64,000 bases of DNA, taken from assembly GCF_015767675.1 (NCBI RefSeq), contig NZ_CP065218.1:434001-498000 (forward strand), written 5' to 3'. The position numbers were made by a program, and so were the translations under genes. Positions within the stretch are counted from its first letter, which is position 1. The number at the start of each line of letters is the position of its first letter. This stretch comes from Vibrio navarrensis. Its GTDB lineage: Bacteria; Pseudomonadota; Gammaproteobacteria; Enterobacterales; Vibrionaceae. This document shows positions 1 through 8,807 of this stretch, piece after piece. Under the pieces are notes generated by a model, which was not told where the DNA came from, made no database searches, and worked only from the letters and a program-made list of their open reading frames with translations.

Positions 1-147
1 AGAAAAGCAGACGGTGAGAAATCGCTACTAAGAAAACCGAAAGTAAGCAAAGCGATAATTTCTACTAGGCTGAAAGAAAAGGCAGACAAACTCGTTCTTA
101 TCCACAAGAAACTGATTAAGGCGAATAGCCAAATTAAGGAAACGCTC

Positions 148-765
148 GTGAGTAAACCGATCATCATCACTTTGTATAAATGGGCTGGAAGTTGGGGCCC
201 TTTTAAAGTCAATATCCCTTGTGGCGAGTGCACCTTAACCAAAGACATTCTCACTGACACCTTTGCCAACGAACTGGCAGACGTCCCCGTTGAGCTGGAG
301 GTCAAGGATTGGCTTTCTCACTGGTGGGAACCGCTAAAACTGGGTGCTTGGCACGCACCGATTCTCGTGGTTGAAGGCAAAGTAGTCAGTCAGGGAGAGG
401 CGCTCAACCGTGGCGTATTGGTTCAGTCAGTCATCGCCGAATGGTCCAAACGCGATACACTCAAAGGCAACATCGTCTACGGCAAAGCAACCTGCCCTTA
501 CTGCGTTAAAGCCAAGAAACTGCTTGATGATGCAGGCATAAAATACCGCTATCACGATGTGGTCAAAGAGAGTGCGGCCCTGTATCGCATGATACCTGAA
601 GTAAAAGCCATCATCGGAGAGAAAACGCCTGTGACCGTCCCGCAAATATGGCTGGAAGGCAGTTACGTCGGTGGCTGCGATCAACTGCAACTCTGGCTAG
701 AGCAACGTGGTTTAACCTCGTTGCCAGACAATGTGGTGGATATGAGTCATCAAACGGCTCACTAA
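148..765 (+). CDS. glutaredoxin-family protein
   Basis: The C-terminal third is a glutaredoxin fold. It has a CPYC redox motif after residue 110 (context GKATCPYCVKAKKLL), a cis-proline TVPQIW segment and a GGCDQL glutathione-binding-like turn. About 105 residues precede it, rich in Trp and charged residues and containing a second CxxC-like pair (PCGECT), so this is longer than a classical glutaredoxin of 80-100 residues. The likely role is a cytosolic glutathione-dependent thiol oxidoreductase; the partner is unknown. The GTG start is supported by an AAGGA ribosome site about 7 bases upstream. The same frame stays open without a stop back to base 1, so a longer protein or in-frame fusion with something to the left cannot be excluded. 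A strong terminator follows the stop. Confidence 0.85.
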   Translation: MSKPIIITLYKWAGSWGPFKVNIPCGECTLTKDILTDTFANELADVPVELEVKDWLSHWWEPLKLGAWHAPILVVEGKVVSQGEALNRGVLVQSVIAEWSKRDTLKGNIVYGKATCPYCVKAKKLLDDAGIKYRYHDVVKESAALYRMIPEVKAIIGEKTPVTVPQIWLEGSYVGGCDQLQLWLEQRGLTSLPDNVVDMSHQTAH

Positions 766-786
766 GAGCCTAACTGAGCGAAAATA

Positions 787-813
787 AAAAACCTGGCTAA
801 AGCCAGGTTTTTT
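787..813. terminator. bidirectional Rho-independent terminator
   Basis: A perfect stem (arms 787-798 and 801-812) with a GC-rich core, flanked by an A-run on the left and a T-run on the right. It can stop transcription in both directions. It sits between the convergent glutaredoxin gene and the small minus-strand gene at 840-974. Confidence 0.9.
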
Positions 814-839
814 TGAAAATTTATTACAAATGAATGATC

Positions 840-974
840 TTATTTTGCCATTTTTTTGAACATACGGCTGATCAAAGAGGCTTTCTTCTTGGTGCTTTTT
901 CCGTACAAAGCGTTGTGCATCGCTTGTTTTGCCATCATTTGACCAATGTACGCGCCACCTAGTTCGTTACCCAT
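840..974 (-). CDS. small basic protein of 44 residues, unknown function
   Basis: A short frame reads MGNELGGAYIGQMMAKQAMH and continues into a Lys/Ser/Arg-rich tail ending FKKMAK before the stop. It has a strong ribosome site (GAGGAG, 6-7 bases before the ATG) and its own terminator just beyond the stop, which argues for a real gene despite its size. There is no signal peptide and no clear membrane helix. The N-terminal half is Gly/Met-rich and the C-terminal half strongly basic, as in small nucleic-acid- or membrane-associated proteins, but I recognise no family. The 108 bases between it and the start of the terminator at 1141 are AT-rich and may hold its promoter. Confidence 0.65.
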   Translation of the reverse strand: MGNELGGAYIGQMMAKQAMHNALYGKSTKKKASLISRMFKKMAK

Positions 975-1140
975 TTTGCTTCTCCTCAGTTTTCTTTTCT
1001 CTCATTTATGTTGTAATTTTACTTCATATTCAGCTAATAACAAGCGTTAGATCACATTTATTTCGTAATTTTATTTCATGAGATGATAAAAAGATCTTAT
1101 CGAAATGAGAAAAAGAGAGCAGCGTTGCAGTTATCAACAA

Positions 1141-1173
1141 AAAACGCCGCAGTGAACAACACGGCGGCGTTTT
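1141..1173 (-). terminator. Rho-independent terminator
   Basis: Ten-base arms (1141-1150 and 1164-1173) with the core CGCCGC/GCGGCG around a 13-base loop. On the minus strand the stem is followed by six T residues. It lies just past the stop of the minus-strand gene at 1192-1542. Confidence 0.8.
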
Positions 1174-1191
1174 ACGCAAAGGAAAAGGAGG

Positions 1192-1542
1192 TTAGCTGCG
1201 TTTGGGCTGCTGGTATGTTTTGCCTACCGCTTGGTAAGTATCCTTCGCTTTCACTTCAAACATGCTGTCAAAGAACCAAGCCGCAAATTTCACCAAGTGC
1301 TCACCTTCGTTCATGATGTGTTCTAGGTACTCGGTTTCTTCTCCCGCTTCATTTTCTTGGTAAGAAACGTGATAGATACGTCGCTCACCCTCTACTTCGG
1401 CCAAAACAAATTGCCCCGTGAGGGATTGCGCTGCCTGCGAAATTTCTTCATCGTCCGACGCTTTTAGCAATTCCAGCGCTTTTGGTAGGTTTTCTTGCTG
1501 GCAAAGCGCTTTCACCAGTTGTTCAAATTCGTTCTGTTGCAT
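1192..1542 (-). CDS. conserved hypothetical protein, 116 residues
   Basis: I chose the start MQQNEFEQLVKAL (ATG at 1542) because AAGGG lies 7-8 bases upstream; an in-frame extension to 1605 lacks such a site. The protein is acidic and soluble. It has an N-terminal helical part resembling a short solenoid (residues 1-40) and a mixed region containing YHVSYQENEAGEETEY. There is no signal peptide and no recognised catalytic motif. It lies about 60 bases downstream of the MFS exporter on the same strand and may be cotranscribed with it. No function can be assigned. Confidence 0.7.
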   Translation of the reverse strand: MQQNEFEQLVKALCQQENLPKALELLKASDDEEISQAAQSLTGQFVLAEVEGERRIYHVSYQENEAGEETEYLEHIMNEGEHLVKFAAWFFDSMFEVKAKDTYQAVGKTYQQPKRS

Positions 1543-1601
1543 CAATATGCCCTTGTGAAGATTTGCGCGCATTGTAGTAATGCCGCTCGGTAGAATCAAG
1601 C

Positions 1602-2795
1602 TCACACTTGTTGTACTTCGCGAGCAACAATAATGCGGCGATTAAAAAGCAGCACCGCAAAGCAACCACTTGCCACCATCAGATAGAACAGCCCAAGCTG
1701 TGTTTGTGTGGCAATGCAGTGTTCCACCAAAAATCCGCCCAACAACGCGGCAACCGACATCTGTACCGAGCCAGAGAGCGCAGACACCGCGCCCGCTTTT
1801 TGTTTGTGTGGCGCTAGCAGCAAGCTGATCGACAACGGAAATGACAAGCCTTGAGCGAAACTCATCAGAGTGAAAGCGCCCACAAGGCTCGCCACACTCA
1901 GCGGTAAACTCATGAGTGCAAGCCCAGCCAGTACAATCAGGGTAAAACTGAATCCTAGTACGCTACGGATAGTAAAACGGCGCAGCAGAATATTCACCGC
2001 AACACTGCCACAAAGAAGCCCGACGGAGGGAACGATCATCAAGCTGCCGTAATCCGCGGCCGATAAACCGAGTTGATTTTGCATCATAAAGGGGAAAATC
2101 GATAAGCTGACCAAACTCGCTAAGTAACTCATCCAGTTAAAACTTGCACTGCCCAAAACTTGTGGGCTGGTCAGTAGCTCACGATAGATCGCAACCAGGC
2201 TCAGCGGACGAAAACGCGTTTTCGCATACGGCAAAGTTTCCGGTAAGACAAAATAACCCAGCGTAAAGATTGCCAGCAGGTAACATAGCACAAACACAAA
2301 CACCGCTTGCCAACTAATATGAAAGGCTATCCAACCACCAAACACAGGGGCGATGATCGGCATAATTGATGCGGTTACCGAAATGTACGACAGCGCTTTA
2401 GTCAGTTGATCCCCTTCGTAGCTGTCACGCAACACAGAGCGCCCCAGCACCGATGCACTGCCCGCCCCCAATCCTTGCAGTAGGCGCCCAAATTCCAACG
2501 CCTCCATACTGGAGGAAAAAGCGATACAGACTAAGGTGCCCAAGAGATATACCCCTTGACCCACAATGAACACCGGGCGACGACCAATCGCGTCCGAGAG
2601 CGGCCCGTAGAAGAGTTGCGAGAAGCCAAAACCGAGTAAAAACAGCGTCACCAATTGCTGCACACTGGCTTGCGCCAAGCTGAGTTCAGCACTGATCATC
2701 GGCAGCGAAGGCATGTAGATAGCCACTCCAACCTGCCCAGTTGCAATAATCATCATCGCCAAAAGTAGTGGTGTTTTACGCAGCCGATTTTGCAC
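1602..2795 (-). CDS. MFS multidrug efflux transporter (Bcr/CflA type)
   Basis: A 397-residue inner-membrane protein with about 12 hydrophobic helices. It carries the MFS motif A between helices 2 and 3 (GPLSDAIGRRPVF) and the antiporter-type motif C region around GAGSASVLGRSVLRD. These are features of the DHA1 drug:H+ antiporter branch that includes Bcr and CflA. The predicted role is proton-driven export of drugs or small metabolites. The start is GTG, with a purine-rich AGAAAG stretch upstream. It is transcribed divergently from a LysR-type regulator 103 bases away, the usual arrangement of an exporter with its own regulator. The substrate is unknown. Confidence 0.88.
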   Translation of the reverse strand: MQNRLRKTPLLLAMMIIATGQVGVAIYMPSLPMISAELSLAQASVQQLVTLFLLGFGFSQLFYGPLSDAIGRRPVFIVGQGVYLLGTLVCIAFSSSMEALEFGRLLQGLGAGSASVLGRSVLRDSYEGDQLTKALSYISVTASIMPIIAPVFGGWIAFHISWQAVFVFVLCYLLAIFTLGYFVLPETLPYAKTRFRPLSLVAIYRELLTSPQVLGSASFNWMSYLASLVSLSIFPFMMQNQLGLSAADYGSLMIVPSVGLLCGSVAVNILLRRFTIRSVLGFSFTLIVLAGLALMSLPLSVASLVGAFTLMSFAQGLSFPLSISLLLAPHKQKAGAVSALSGSVQMSVAALLGGFLVEHCIATQTQLGLFYLMVASGCFAVLLFNRRIIVAREVQQV

Positions 2796-2856
2796 TTTAC
2801 TTCTTTCTCCCTCAAACTATCGTCGCAGTGTATATTGCTTATGATTTGATGATAAT

Positions 2857-2886
2857 CTAGGAAACTGGAAAGAAATTAATTCCTAG
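2857..2886. promoter_or_regulatory. inverted repeat in the MFS-lysR divergent promoter
   Basis: CTAGGAA (2857-2863) and TTCCTAG (2880-2886) form a 7-bp dyad with 16 bases between arms. It lies between the divergent exporter and LysR genes and ends 12 bases before the lysR start. LysR-type proteins often bind such dyads and repress their own gene. This is inference from position and symmetry. Confidence 0.45.
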
Positions 2887-2898
2887 AGAGAATGAATA

Positions 2899-3786
2899 AT
2901 GGATTGGATCCAAAGCGTACAGAGTTACATCAAAGTGGTGGAGGAAGGCAGTTTTAACGCTGCGGCGCGAAAGCAGAACACCACCAGTTCGGCGATCAGC
3001 AAACGCATTCAATGGCTAGAAGATAAAATTGGCGTACAACTGTTAAAGCGCACCACGCGTTCGATCAGTCAGACCGAAGCCGGCGCACTGTTCTATCAAC
3101 GTGCTAAAGTGCAAATGGAAAGCTGGCAATCGGTGTTAGACGAAACACGTTCCGTCAACCAAAGCCCAGCAGGTCTGTTGAAAATTGGCGCGACCTTATC
3201 GGTAGGTTCTAAGTTTCTGGTTCATTATCTTGATGATTTTCTTGAGAAATATCCAGACATCAAAATTCAGCTTTTTACCACGTTACCCGGCCAGTTGCCG
3301 GAGCTGAGTTTGGATCTGTTTATCAGCCGTGAGTTGGAACAGTTAAACTCGCTCAGCTTTATTGCCACACCCCTATTTGAGCACAAGGCAACATTTTACG
3401 CCGCCCCTGCCTATCTAGCCAAACATGGCACTCCGACCTGTGCAGACGATTTGTTGCAACATAACGTACTCATCTGGGGGGAGAAGCCGAGCCGAGAAGT
3501 GAAAATCAACAAAGGAAAACGTCTGACTCTCTCTGGCAATTTCTCTACCACCAACCCAGAAGCGCTTTTTCATGGTGCCAAGCGAGGCATGGGCATTTTA
3601 TTGAGCAATAACGTGATGATCAAAGATGAGTTAAAACAAGGCACACTGGTGCGGGTTTTGCCTGAAATCACCGCCGACGAATCAACTGTCTATGCTTACT
3701 ATCCAAAACTCGACTTCCAGCACACACGAACGAAGCTGTTTATCGACTATCTAAAAGAACGGTTGGAACAAGAAAGATCCAGTTGA
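2899..3786 (+). CDS. LysR-family transcriptional regulator
   Basis: A 295-residue protein with an N-terminal winged helix-turn-helix (residues about 5-62: GSFNAAARKQNTTSSAISKR, then QLLKRTTRSISQTEAG), followed by a periplasmic-binding-protein-like effector domain (about 90-290). Length and layout are typical of LysR regulators; the wing motif resembles the AaeR/DmlR-like group. It is divergent from the MFS exporter at 1602-2795 and is the obvious candidate regulator of it. The dyad at 2857-2886 is a candidate operator. The inducer is unknown. The gene ends without a clear terminator. Confidence 0.9.
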   Translation: MDWIQSVQSYIKVVEEGSFNAAARKQNTTSSAISKRIQWLEDKIGVQLLKRTTRSISQTEAGALFYQRAKVQMESWQSVLDETRSVNQSPAGLLKIGATLSVGSKFLVHYLDDFLEKYPDIKIQLFTTLPGQLPELSLDLFISRELEQLNSLSFIATPLFEHKATFYAAPAYLAKHGTPTCADDLLQHNVLIWGEKPSREVKINKGKRLTLSGNFSTTNPEALFHGAKRGMGILLSNNVMIKDELKQGTLVRVLPEITADESTVYAYYPKLDFQHTRTKLFIDYLKERLEQERSS

Positions 3787-3956
3787 AGTGTATTTTTACC
3801 TGATGGGAAAACAGTGGCTTAGCGGCTAGGCAGACAATCAACGTTGCAAACTTTGCAGACCTGTACAATATTTAACACGATGCATAAAGTAATGATTTTG
3901 CAAATCTGTGCACCAATCACAACTCGTGAAAACTATTCAGGCAGAGATAACGTCAG

Positions 3957-5780
3957 ATGAAAAGTTCAACCTTGGAAGCTTGCATTGAACTCGATACGCT
4001 CATCCAGGCTTTGTCCCTCGATGGGAATGAGTTACTGCACCAAGTTACTTTAGAACTGCAAAGAAAGTTTGCTGCTTACTCAACTTGCATCTTGCAGGTT
4101 GATTTGCATAGCGGTCACACCAGTATTAAGTCTTGCACCAAACGCGACTCGGATTCCGATCTTGCTCACCCTACGCCTGAATCGTTAGAGAGAGTCGCAC
4201 TGGCCATCACTGAGTATTGTCTTAGCCACGCGAGTTGTTACTGCTCTGCCCCTCATTCTGCGACGCTCACAGCGATGGGAATCAAAACCTTTGTTGGCAT
4301 TCCACTTCACGCACCCAATGGTGACATTATGGGCATGTTGATTTCCGTGTATGATTCCCCACCGCAGGAAACGGTTAACCTGATTAAGCACCATCAAGTG
4401 TATGCCAAACTGGCAGCACAAAGCCTACGTGAACAGTGGCTAACGGCACGCTCTGATCAGTTGGTCAATCAGCTCAGTTATGAGGTCTCTCATGACAATC
4501 TCACCGGATTGGAAAATCGCAGTAGTTTGAGTGATACCTTGGAGACGCTAACCGAGCAGACCGAGATCCCGTTTTCTTTGGTCTACTTAGACATTGATAA
4601 CTTCAAGCTGATCAATGATATTCACGGTAACTACATCGGCGACCAGATCCTTAAATTTACTGCGAATGCGATTCGTCAAGTGCTGCCACCGCCGAGATTA
4701 GCCTATCGAATTTCTGGTGATGAATTTGCTCTTATTACGTTCGCAGCACAGCCGGAAGAGGTCTGCCAGCAAATTTTGGACAACCTCTCACCCGGGTATC
4801 AAGATAAATGCAACCATGTCAGTTTTGATGTCAGCATAGGCATCGCAAAAGCAGCAAACAAACGAGTCGTGAGCGGCGACGAGCTGATCCTCAACGCCAC
4901 CTTGGCGATGAAAGAGTGTAAGAAACATCCTCAAGAACGGATACGCTGTTACGACACGCATCTCAGTGCGCACTACCACCGTAAGTCACAATTGATTGAA
5001 GCCATTCGCGAACAGCTCTCCTTGCCTGTAGAAAATAGCCAGGAGTTTTATGTCGTGATTCAACCCATTGTTAACATCAATAACAAACGCTGGGACTATT
5101 TTGAAGTGCTCGCTCGCTGGAACAGCGCTGAGTATGGTGCCGTATCACCTGTTGAGTTTATCGACGCGGCAGAGCAATCTGGCTTAATCACTCAACTAAG
5201 CGAACGCATTATCGAGCTGGCGTGCCAGAGTAAAGTGTGGCTGGAAAATGAGCTAGGTTATCGAATCAAACTCGGTGTTAACTGCTCAGCCTATGAGCTG
5301 GTCAACGACCAACGCTATCTGGCTTTTCTCGATGCCATGATGCGCAAATATCACCACCATCCAAAAGATTTTGTCATCGAGTTAACTGAGACAGTTTTGC
5401 TAACTCAATCTGGCAAAGAGCAGCTTTTACTCGATGCACTAAGACAAAAAGGCTTTCAAATCGCACTGGATGACTTCGGTACGGGCTACTCCAGTTTGAA
5501 TTACATCTACAGCTACCCCATTGATGCCATTAAAATTGACGCCAGTTTCGTGCGCAATATGCTCAGCAACCAAACTGCCGAGCGTGTGGTTTGGTTGATT
5601 ATTCAACTGGCTAGCCAACTGAATGTCGATCTGGTCGCAGAAGGGGTTGAAGACGAACATGAATTGAACAAACTGGTCGAAATGGGCTGTGAGCGTATTC
5701 AAGGTTACTACTACTCCAAACCGCAAAAACCGCAGGAAATCATCGCCAGATTGAAGGCGCAAAACGCGCGCAGTGCCTAA
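3957..5780 (+). CDS. GAF-GGDEF-EAL c-di-GMP protein, probable phosphodiesterase
   Basis: A 607-residue cytosolic protein. A GAF-like sensor occupies about residues 15-160, a GGDEF domain about 170-330 and an EAL domain about 345-600. The cyclase signature is SGDEF (residues 253-257) instead of GG(D/E)EF, and no RxxD inhibitory site precedes it, so cyclase activity is doubtful. The EAL domain keeps key elements: EVL (383-385), ELTETVL, DDFGTGYSS, IKIDASFV and AEGVED. Phosphodiesterase activity is therefore likely, perhaps tuned by GTP binding to the GGDEF domain. There is no transmembrane segment. The gene stands alone with a 170-base upstream gap and ends in a hairpin shared with the convergent M23 gene. 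Confidence 0.9.
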   Translation: MKSSTLEACIELDTLIQALSLDGNELLHQVTLELQRKFAAYSTCILQVDLHSGHTSIKSCTKRDSDSDLAHPTPESLERVALAITEYCLSHASCYCSAPHSATLTAMGIKTFVGIPLHAPNGDIMGMLISVYDSPPQETVNLIKHHQVYAKLAAQSLREQWLTARSDQLVNQLSYEVSHDNLTGLENRSSLSDTLETLTEQTEIPFSLVYLDIDNFKLINDIHGNYIGDQILKFTANAIRQVLPPPRLAYRISGDEFALITFAAQPEEVCQQILDNLSPGYQDKCNHVSFDVSIGIAKAANKRVVSGDELILNATLAMKECKKHPQERIRCYDTHLSAHYHRKSQLIEAIREQLSLPVENSQEFYVVIQPIVNINNKRWDYFEVLARWNSAEYGAVSPVEFIDAAEQSGLITQLSERIIELACQSKVWLENELGYRIKLGVNCSAYELVNDQRYLAFLDAMMRKYHHHPKDFVIELTETVLLTQSGKEQLLLDALRQKGFQIALDDFGTGYSSLNYIYSYPIDAIKIDASFVRNMLSNQTAERVVWLIIQLASQLNVDLVAEGVEDEHELNKLVEMGCERIQGYYYSKPQKPQEIIARLKAQNARSA

Positions 5781-5803
5781 ACGGAAAGCTTGTCCAAACA
5801 GAT

Positions 5804-5825
5804 CAAAGGGGCATACGCCCCTTTG
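5804..5825. terminator. hairpin between convergent genes
   Basis: Nine-base arms (5804-5812 and 5817-5825, CAAAGGGGC/GCCCCTTTG) around a 4-base loop, located between the stops of the GGDEF-EAL gene and the M23 gene. There is little T-run on either side, so it may be a weak or Rho-assisted terminator. Confidence 0.55.
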
Positions 5826-5850
5826 CTATTATCATTTGCTCGCAATCCGA

Positions 5851-7137
5851 TCATATCGCCTGCGGCGTTTGCTCTCGCAAAATAGAATCCACTTCTTTCA
5901 CCGTTGCTAAGAAAGATTTCATTTCCTTACTCGGCACCGAACTGGCCATTGGGATATTGGCCTTCATCGCATTAACCGGGCGATTGTGCTCCAACAGTTC
6001 ATAGTGAAGATGCGGCCCGGTCACTCGACCTGTATTACCAGATAAACCAATTTTTTGCCCACGCGACACTTTTTGTCCTTTACGCACAAGGATCTTGCTT
6101 AGATGCAAATAGCGTGTTTTGTATTTGCTGCCGTGTTCAATCACCACATAGTTACCGGCAAATGGGTGATTGCGCACCATAATGACCGTTCCATCGCCTG
6201 TCGACATCACGGGGGTGCCAATCGGCGTGGCAAAGTCCGTTCCATTATGCGGAGCAACACGTCCAGTGACAGGATGCAAGCGACGTGGATTAAACTGCGA
6301 GCTCAAACGCCAATTACGTGCAACGGGATAACGCTGGAAGGCTCGTTGCAAGCTCTGCCCTTTGGCATCGTAAAACTGGCCATCCGTGTGTAGATAAGCG
6401 CTGATTTCACGCCCACGGTTGTAAATTTTGATCGCTTCTAGCTGACGCTTGCCACTGTCGATGCCATCGATATATTGCATCCGCCGCACCACTTCAAATT
6501 TATCACCAACGCGCAGATCTCGCGTAAAATTCAATTTCTCTCTCAACAAAGAAACCACTTGATCAATTTCTGTACTAGTCAATCCTAGGCGATTGGCCGA
6601 AGTAGAAAAACTGCCTTCAATCGTTCCTGTCAGCGGTTGCTGCCGCCACTCGCCGGGAAGGTTAACCTGCTCAAAATCAAAAGCGCCGTCGCTGTTGCGC
6701 ACGTAAACCGCTTTATCTGCGATGCTGAACTCCAGCTCCATTTTATTGAGCTCACCGGTCGCTTCATTTCTCCAGAATCTCAGCGTATTACCGGGTTTTA
6801 AGGTATCAAGCGCCAGATAGTTTAAGTCGGTTTCCATCACTTTCATCATCTCAGCGTAGCCAAAACCAAGCTGGGTAAAAATTGAGCTGAGGTTGTCACC
6901 GCTTTTTATCTGGTATTCAAAACTGGGAGGAATCATCCAACCGTCTGACTTATTGGCTAACAGCGACTCAACCACTTGGCTCGTCTCGGGTAAATTGAGT
7001 TCAATCGTGCGAGTGAGTTTGGATTGAGGTAATGACGCGGCAATACCGACAATTGCCACCAGCGGTAGAGAGAACATCATCCACTTCTTACCGCTGCTGC
7101 GTTGAGAAACACGTCTGTTAATTAGTTGGGAAGACAC
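5851..7137 (-). CDS. shyA: M23-family murein DD-endopeptidase (ShyA-like)
   Basis: A 428-residue protein with an N-terminal membrane anchor or signal (about 18-36). A LysM-like/Csd3-type region follows (SGDNLSSIFTQLGF, about 78-105), then a second N-terminal domain and a C-terminal LytM/M23 zinc peptidase. Zinc ligands are visible: H297 and D301 (HNGTD) and H378 in HLH, with catalytic H376. I recall that H376 is the residue mutated in V. cholerae ShyA, which fits this numbering. The expected role is cutting peptide cross-links in the periplasm to allow cell-wall growth. Vibrios carry several paralogues (ShyA/B/C), so the exact assignment is probable rather than certain. The start is GTG with AAGG just upstream. 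Confidence 0.82.
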   Translation of the reverse strand: MSSQLINRRVSQRSSGKKWMMFSLPLVAIVGIAASLPQSKLTRTIELNLPETSQVVESLLANKSDGWMIPPSFEYQIKSGDNLSSIFTQLGFGYAEMMKVMETDLNYLALDTLKPGNTLRFWRNEATGELNKMELEFSIADKAVYVRNSDGAFDFEQVNLPGEWRQQPLTGTIEGSFSTSANRLGLTSTEIDQVVSLLREKLNFTRDLRVGDKFEVVRRMQYIDGIDSGKRQLEAIKIYNRGREISAYLHTDGQFYDAKGQSLQRAFQRYPVARNWRLSSQFNPRRLHPVTGRVAPHNGTDFATPIGTPVMSTGDGTVIMVRNHPFAGNYVVIEHGSKYKTRYLHLSKILVRKGQKVSRGQKIGLSGNTGRVTGPHLHYELLEHNRPVNAMKANIPMASSVPSKEMKSFLATVKEVDSILREQTPQAI

Positions 7138-7241
7138 GGCCTTACTATCTCCTGCTGAACAGGCTTCACAGCTTATGCATTTCTTATTGAGAAATCACCA
7201 TGAAATTGCCATTTTTAGCACAAAAGTTCGCTAAAAAATGA

Positions 7242-7868
7242 TTATTTATATTGTTTGAGTTTATTTGTCACTCGCTCATATTGCCGTGTCACTCGGTCAA
7301 GCGGTTGTTCTACATAGGGTTGTTGCGCCGAATGTTGCAAAAATCCCACTTCAATACGGCCATTCTCGGCCAACAGAGTCCCTTTAATCTGGATACGATC
7401 GCCAAGTAAAACCGCATCCGTCATAATCACTCGTCGCGGCTGCGGGTCATATTTAAACAATCCCAAATAGTAAAAACGGCCGCTTCCCTGATTACTGACC
7501 ATCAATGGCGCAGTAAACCAGGTTTCTTCATCCGAACTGAGATCCAACTTAAACTTAGTAAACAGCGTGACGCGACCTCTCTCCATCCCCGCGTCATACG
7601 GACCTGATGCCACACCATTTGCACTGTCATACTCATCAATAAAGGCAAATGCTTTGCTCTCGGGCACATTGAGGGTCAAGGGATTGGGCGTTGAGATCCC
7701 AAGCCAAGCGTAAAGCAGCGCATCACGTTCTATCGGTTGATTGGGAAACTTTGCCATTATGTCATCGTCACTGAGGCTAAAGCGGTAAACGCCAGCCACA
7801 GTCACTACCGCCAACATCGTGATTGGGACGAGCAAAATTAATGGAATAGGCAGTCGGCGTCTTTTCAT
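7242..7868 (-). CDS. membrane-anchored hypothetical protein
   Basis: About 208 residues. A very basic start (KRRR) is followed by a hydrophobic helix (about residues 6-27, PIPLILLVPITMLAVVTVAG) and then a soluble domain with predicted beta-rich segments. This suggests a single-pass inner-membrane protein with its domain in the periplasm. I chose the ATG at 7868; a TTG start five codons upstream at 7883 is possible but has no ribosome site. It lies 104 bases upstream of the M23 peptidase on the same strand, which hints at an envelope role, but I do not recognise the family. Confidence 0.7.
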   Translation of the reverse strand: MKRRRLPIPLILLVPITMLAVVTVAGVYRFSLSDDDIMAKFPNQPIERDALLYAWLGISTPNPLTLNVPESKAFAFIDEYDSANGVASGPYDAGMERGRVTLFTKFKLDLSSDEETWFTAPLMVSNQGSGRFYYLGLFKYDPQPRRVIMTDAVLLGDRIQIKGTLLAENGRIEVGFLQHSAQQPYVEQPLDRVTRQYERVTNKLKQYK

Positions 7869-8132
7869 CTTTCTAACCGGCAAATTTGAGTTAGGCAGAC
7901 CTTAAAGCTCTTTCTCACAATGATCAAGACGACAAAGCGGCTCAAGATGACAAAGCGCCGCTCAAAAAGAGCGATCCATGCTTTGGCTCGTTTCTGTGGC
8001 ATGAAATCATTGACCGCTCAAATTTTGATATAAAAGTTCAAAATTACTTGAGAAGGATCAACCACCAACAGCTCGTACCACTTTAACTTGGCGCACGCAG
8101 CGCTATAATCACTACCTTAGTCCTTGAGAGAG

Positions 8133-8807
8133 ATGACCGTGATTTCTAGATTGCCTCGTTGGGTTGAATTTGGTGCCTTCCTACTGGCACTGTTGGCTGG
8201 CTGCGTGAACGCTATTGGTCTGATGGGATTTCAACACCAAGCGATTTCACATCTCTCTGGTACGGTGACGCTGCTCGGTAGCAGCTTTCTCACTGACACC
8301 ACCGATACTTTTCACTTGGTGCTGATTATCGTCAGCTTTTTATTAGGCTCAACCTTCAGCGGTTTTTTTATCGAGAGCAGCGCATTAAAACTTGGCCGCC
8401 GCTACGGTGTGGCACTCTGTATTGAAGGCTTTTTGTTAATCATGTCACTCGGATTTTTGGTAAATGGTCATATTTACGGCCAATATTTAGCCTCTGCAGC
8501 ATGTGGATTGCAAAACGCGATGATCACCACCTTCAGCGGCGCAGTGGTGCGCACCACGCATATGACAGGGGTGATAACCGATCTCGGCATCATGATTGGC
8601 GAAAGCTTACGCGGCCAACAGTTTGATAAGCGCAAAGCCAAGTTGTTCCTATGCATATTCTGCGGTTTCCTCCTCGGCGGCTCGGTTGGCGCTGTTAGCT
8701 TCCTTCATTATCAACTCTACGCATTAATTTTCCCCGCCAGTTTGGCGATTACCATCGCGTTCGCCTACTGGATCTACCTTTACCTCAATCGAAACAGGGC
8801 TAATTGA
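8133..8807 (+). CDS. DUF1275 (YoaK-type) membrane protein
   Basis: About 225 residues with roughly six hydrophobic helices. The pattern is characteristic of the DUF1275/YoaK family: an early helix with GCVNAIGLMGF, the segment HLSGTVTLLGS, and a central AACGLQNAMITTFSGAVVRTTHMTG motif. The family is uncharacterised and thought to be inner-membrane transporters or channels. The ATG at 8133 and a GTG at 8139 are both possible starts; a GAGAG stretch fits the GTG slightly better in spacing. It stands alone, divergent from the 7242-7868 gene across about 265 bases in which I see no other gene. Confidence 0.82.
   Translation: MTVISRLPRWVEFGAFLLALLAGCVNAIGLMGFQHQAISHLSGTVTLLGSSFLTDTTDTFHLVLIIVSFLLGSTFSGFFIESSALKLGRRYGVALCIEGFLLIMSLGFLVNGHIYGQYLASAACGLQNAMITTFSGAVVRTTHMTGVITDLGIMIGESLRGQQFDKRKAKLFLCIFCGFLLGGSVGAVSFLHYQLYALIFPASLAITIAFAYWIYLYLNRNRAN

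Noticed and set aside
7920..8033. Small basic frame (about 37 codons) with an internal 18-base period near 7924-7957
   Set aside because: There is no ribosome site before the ATG, and the period is imperfect and only two copies long.
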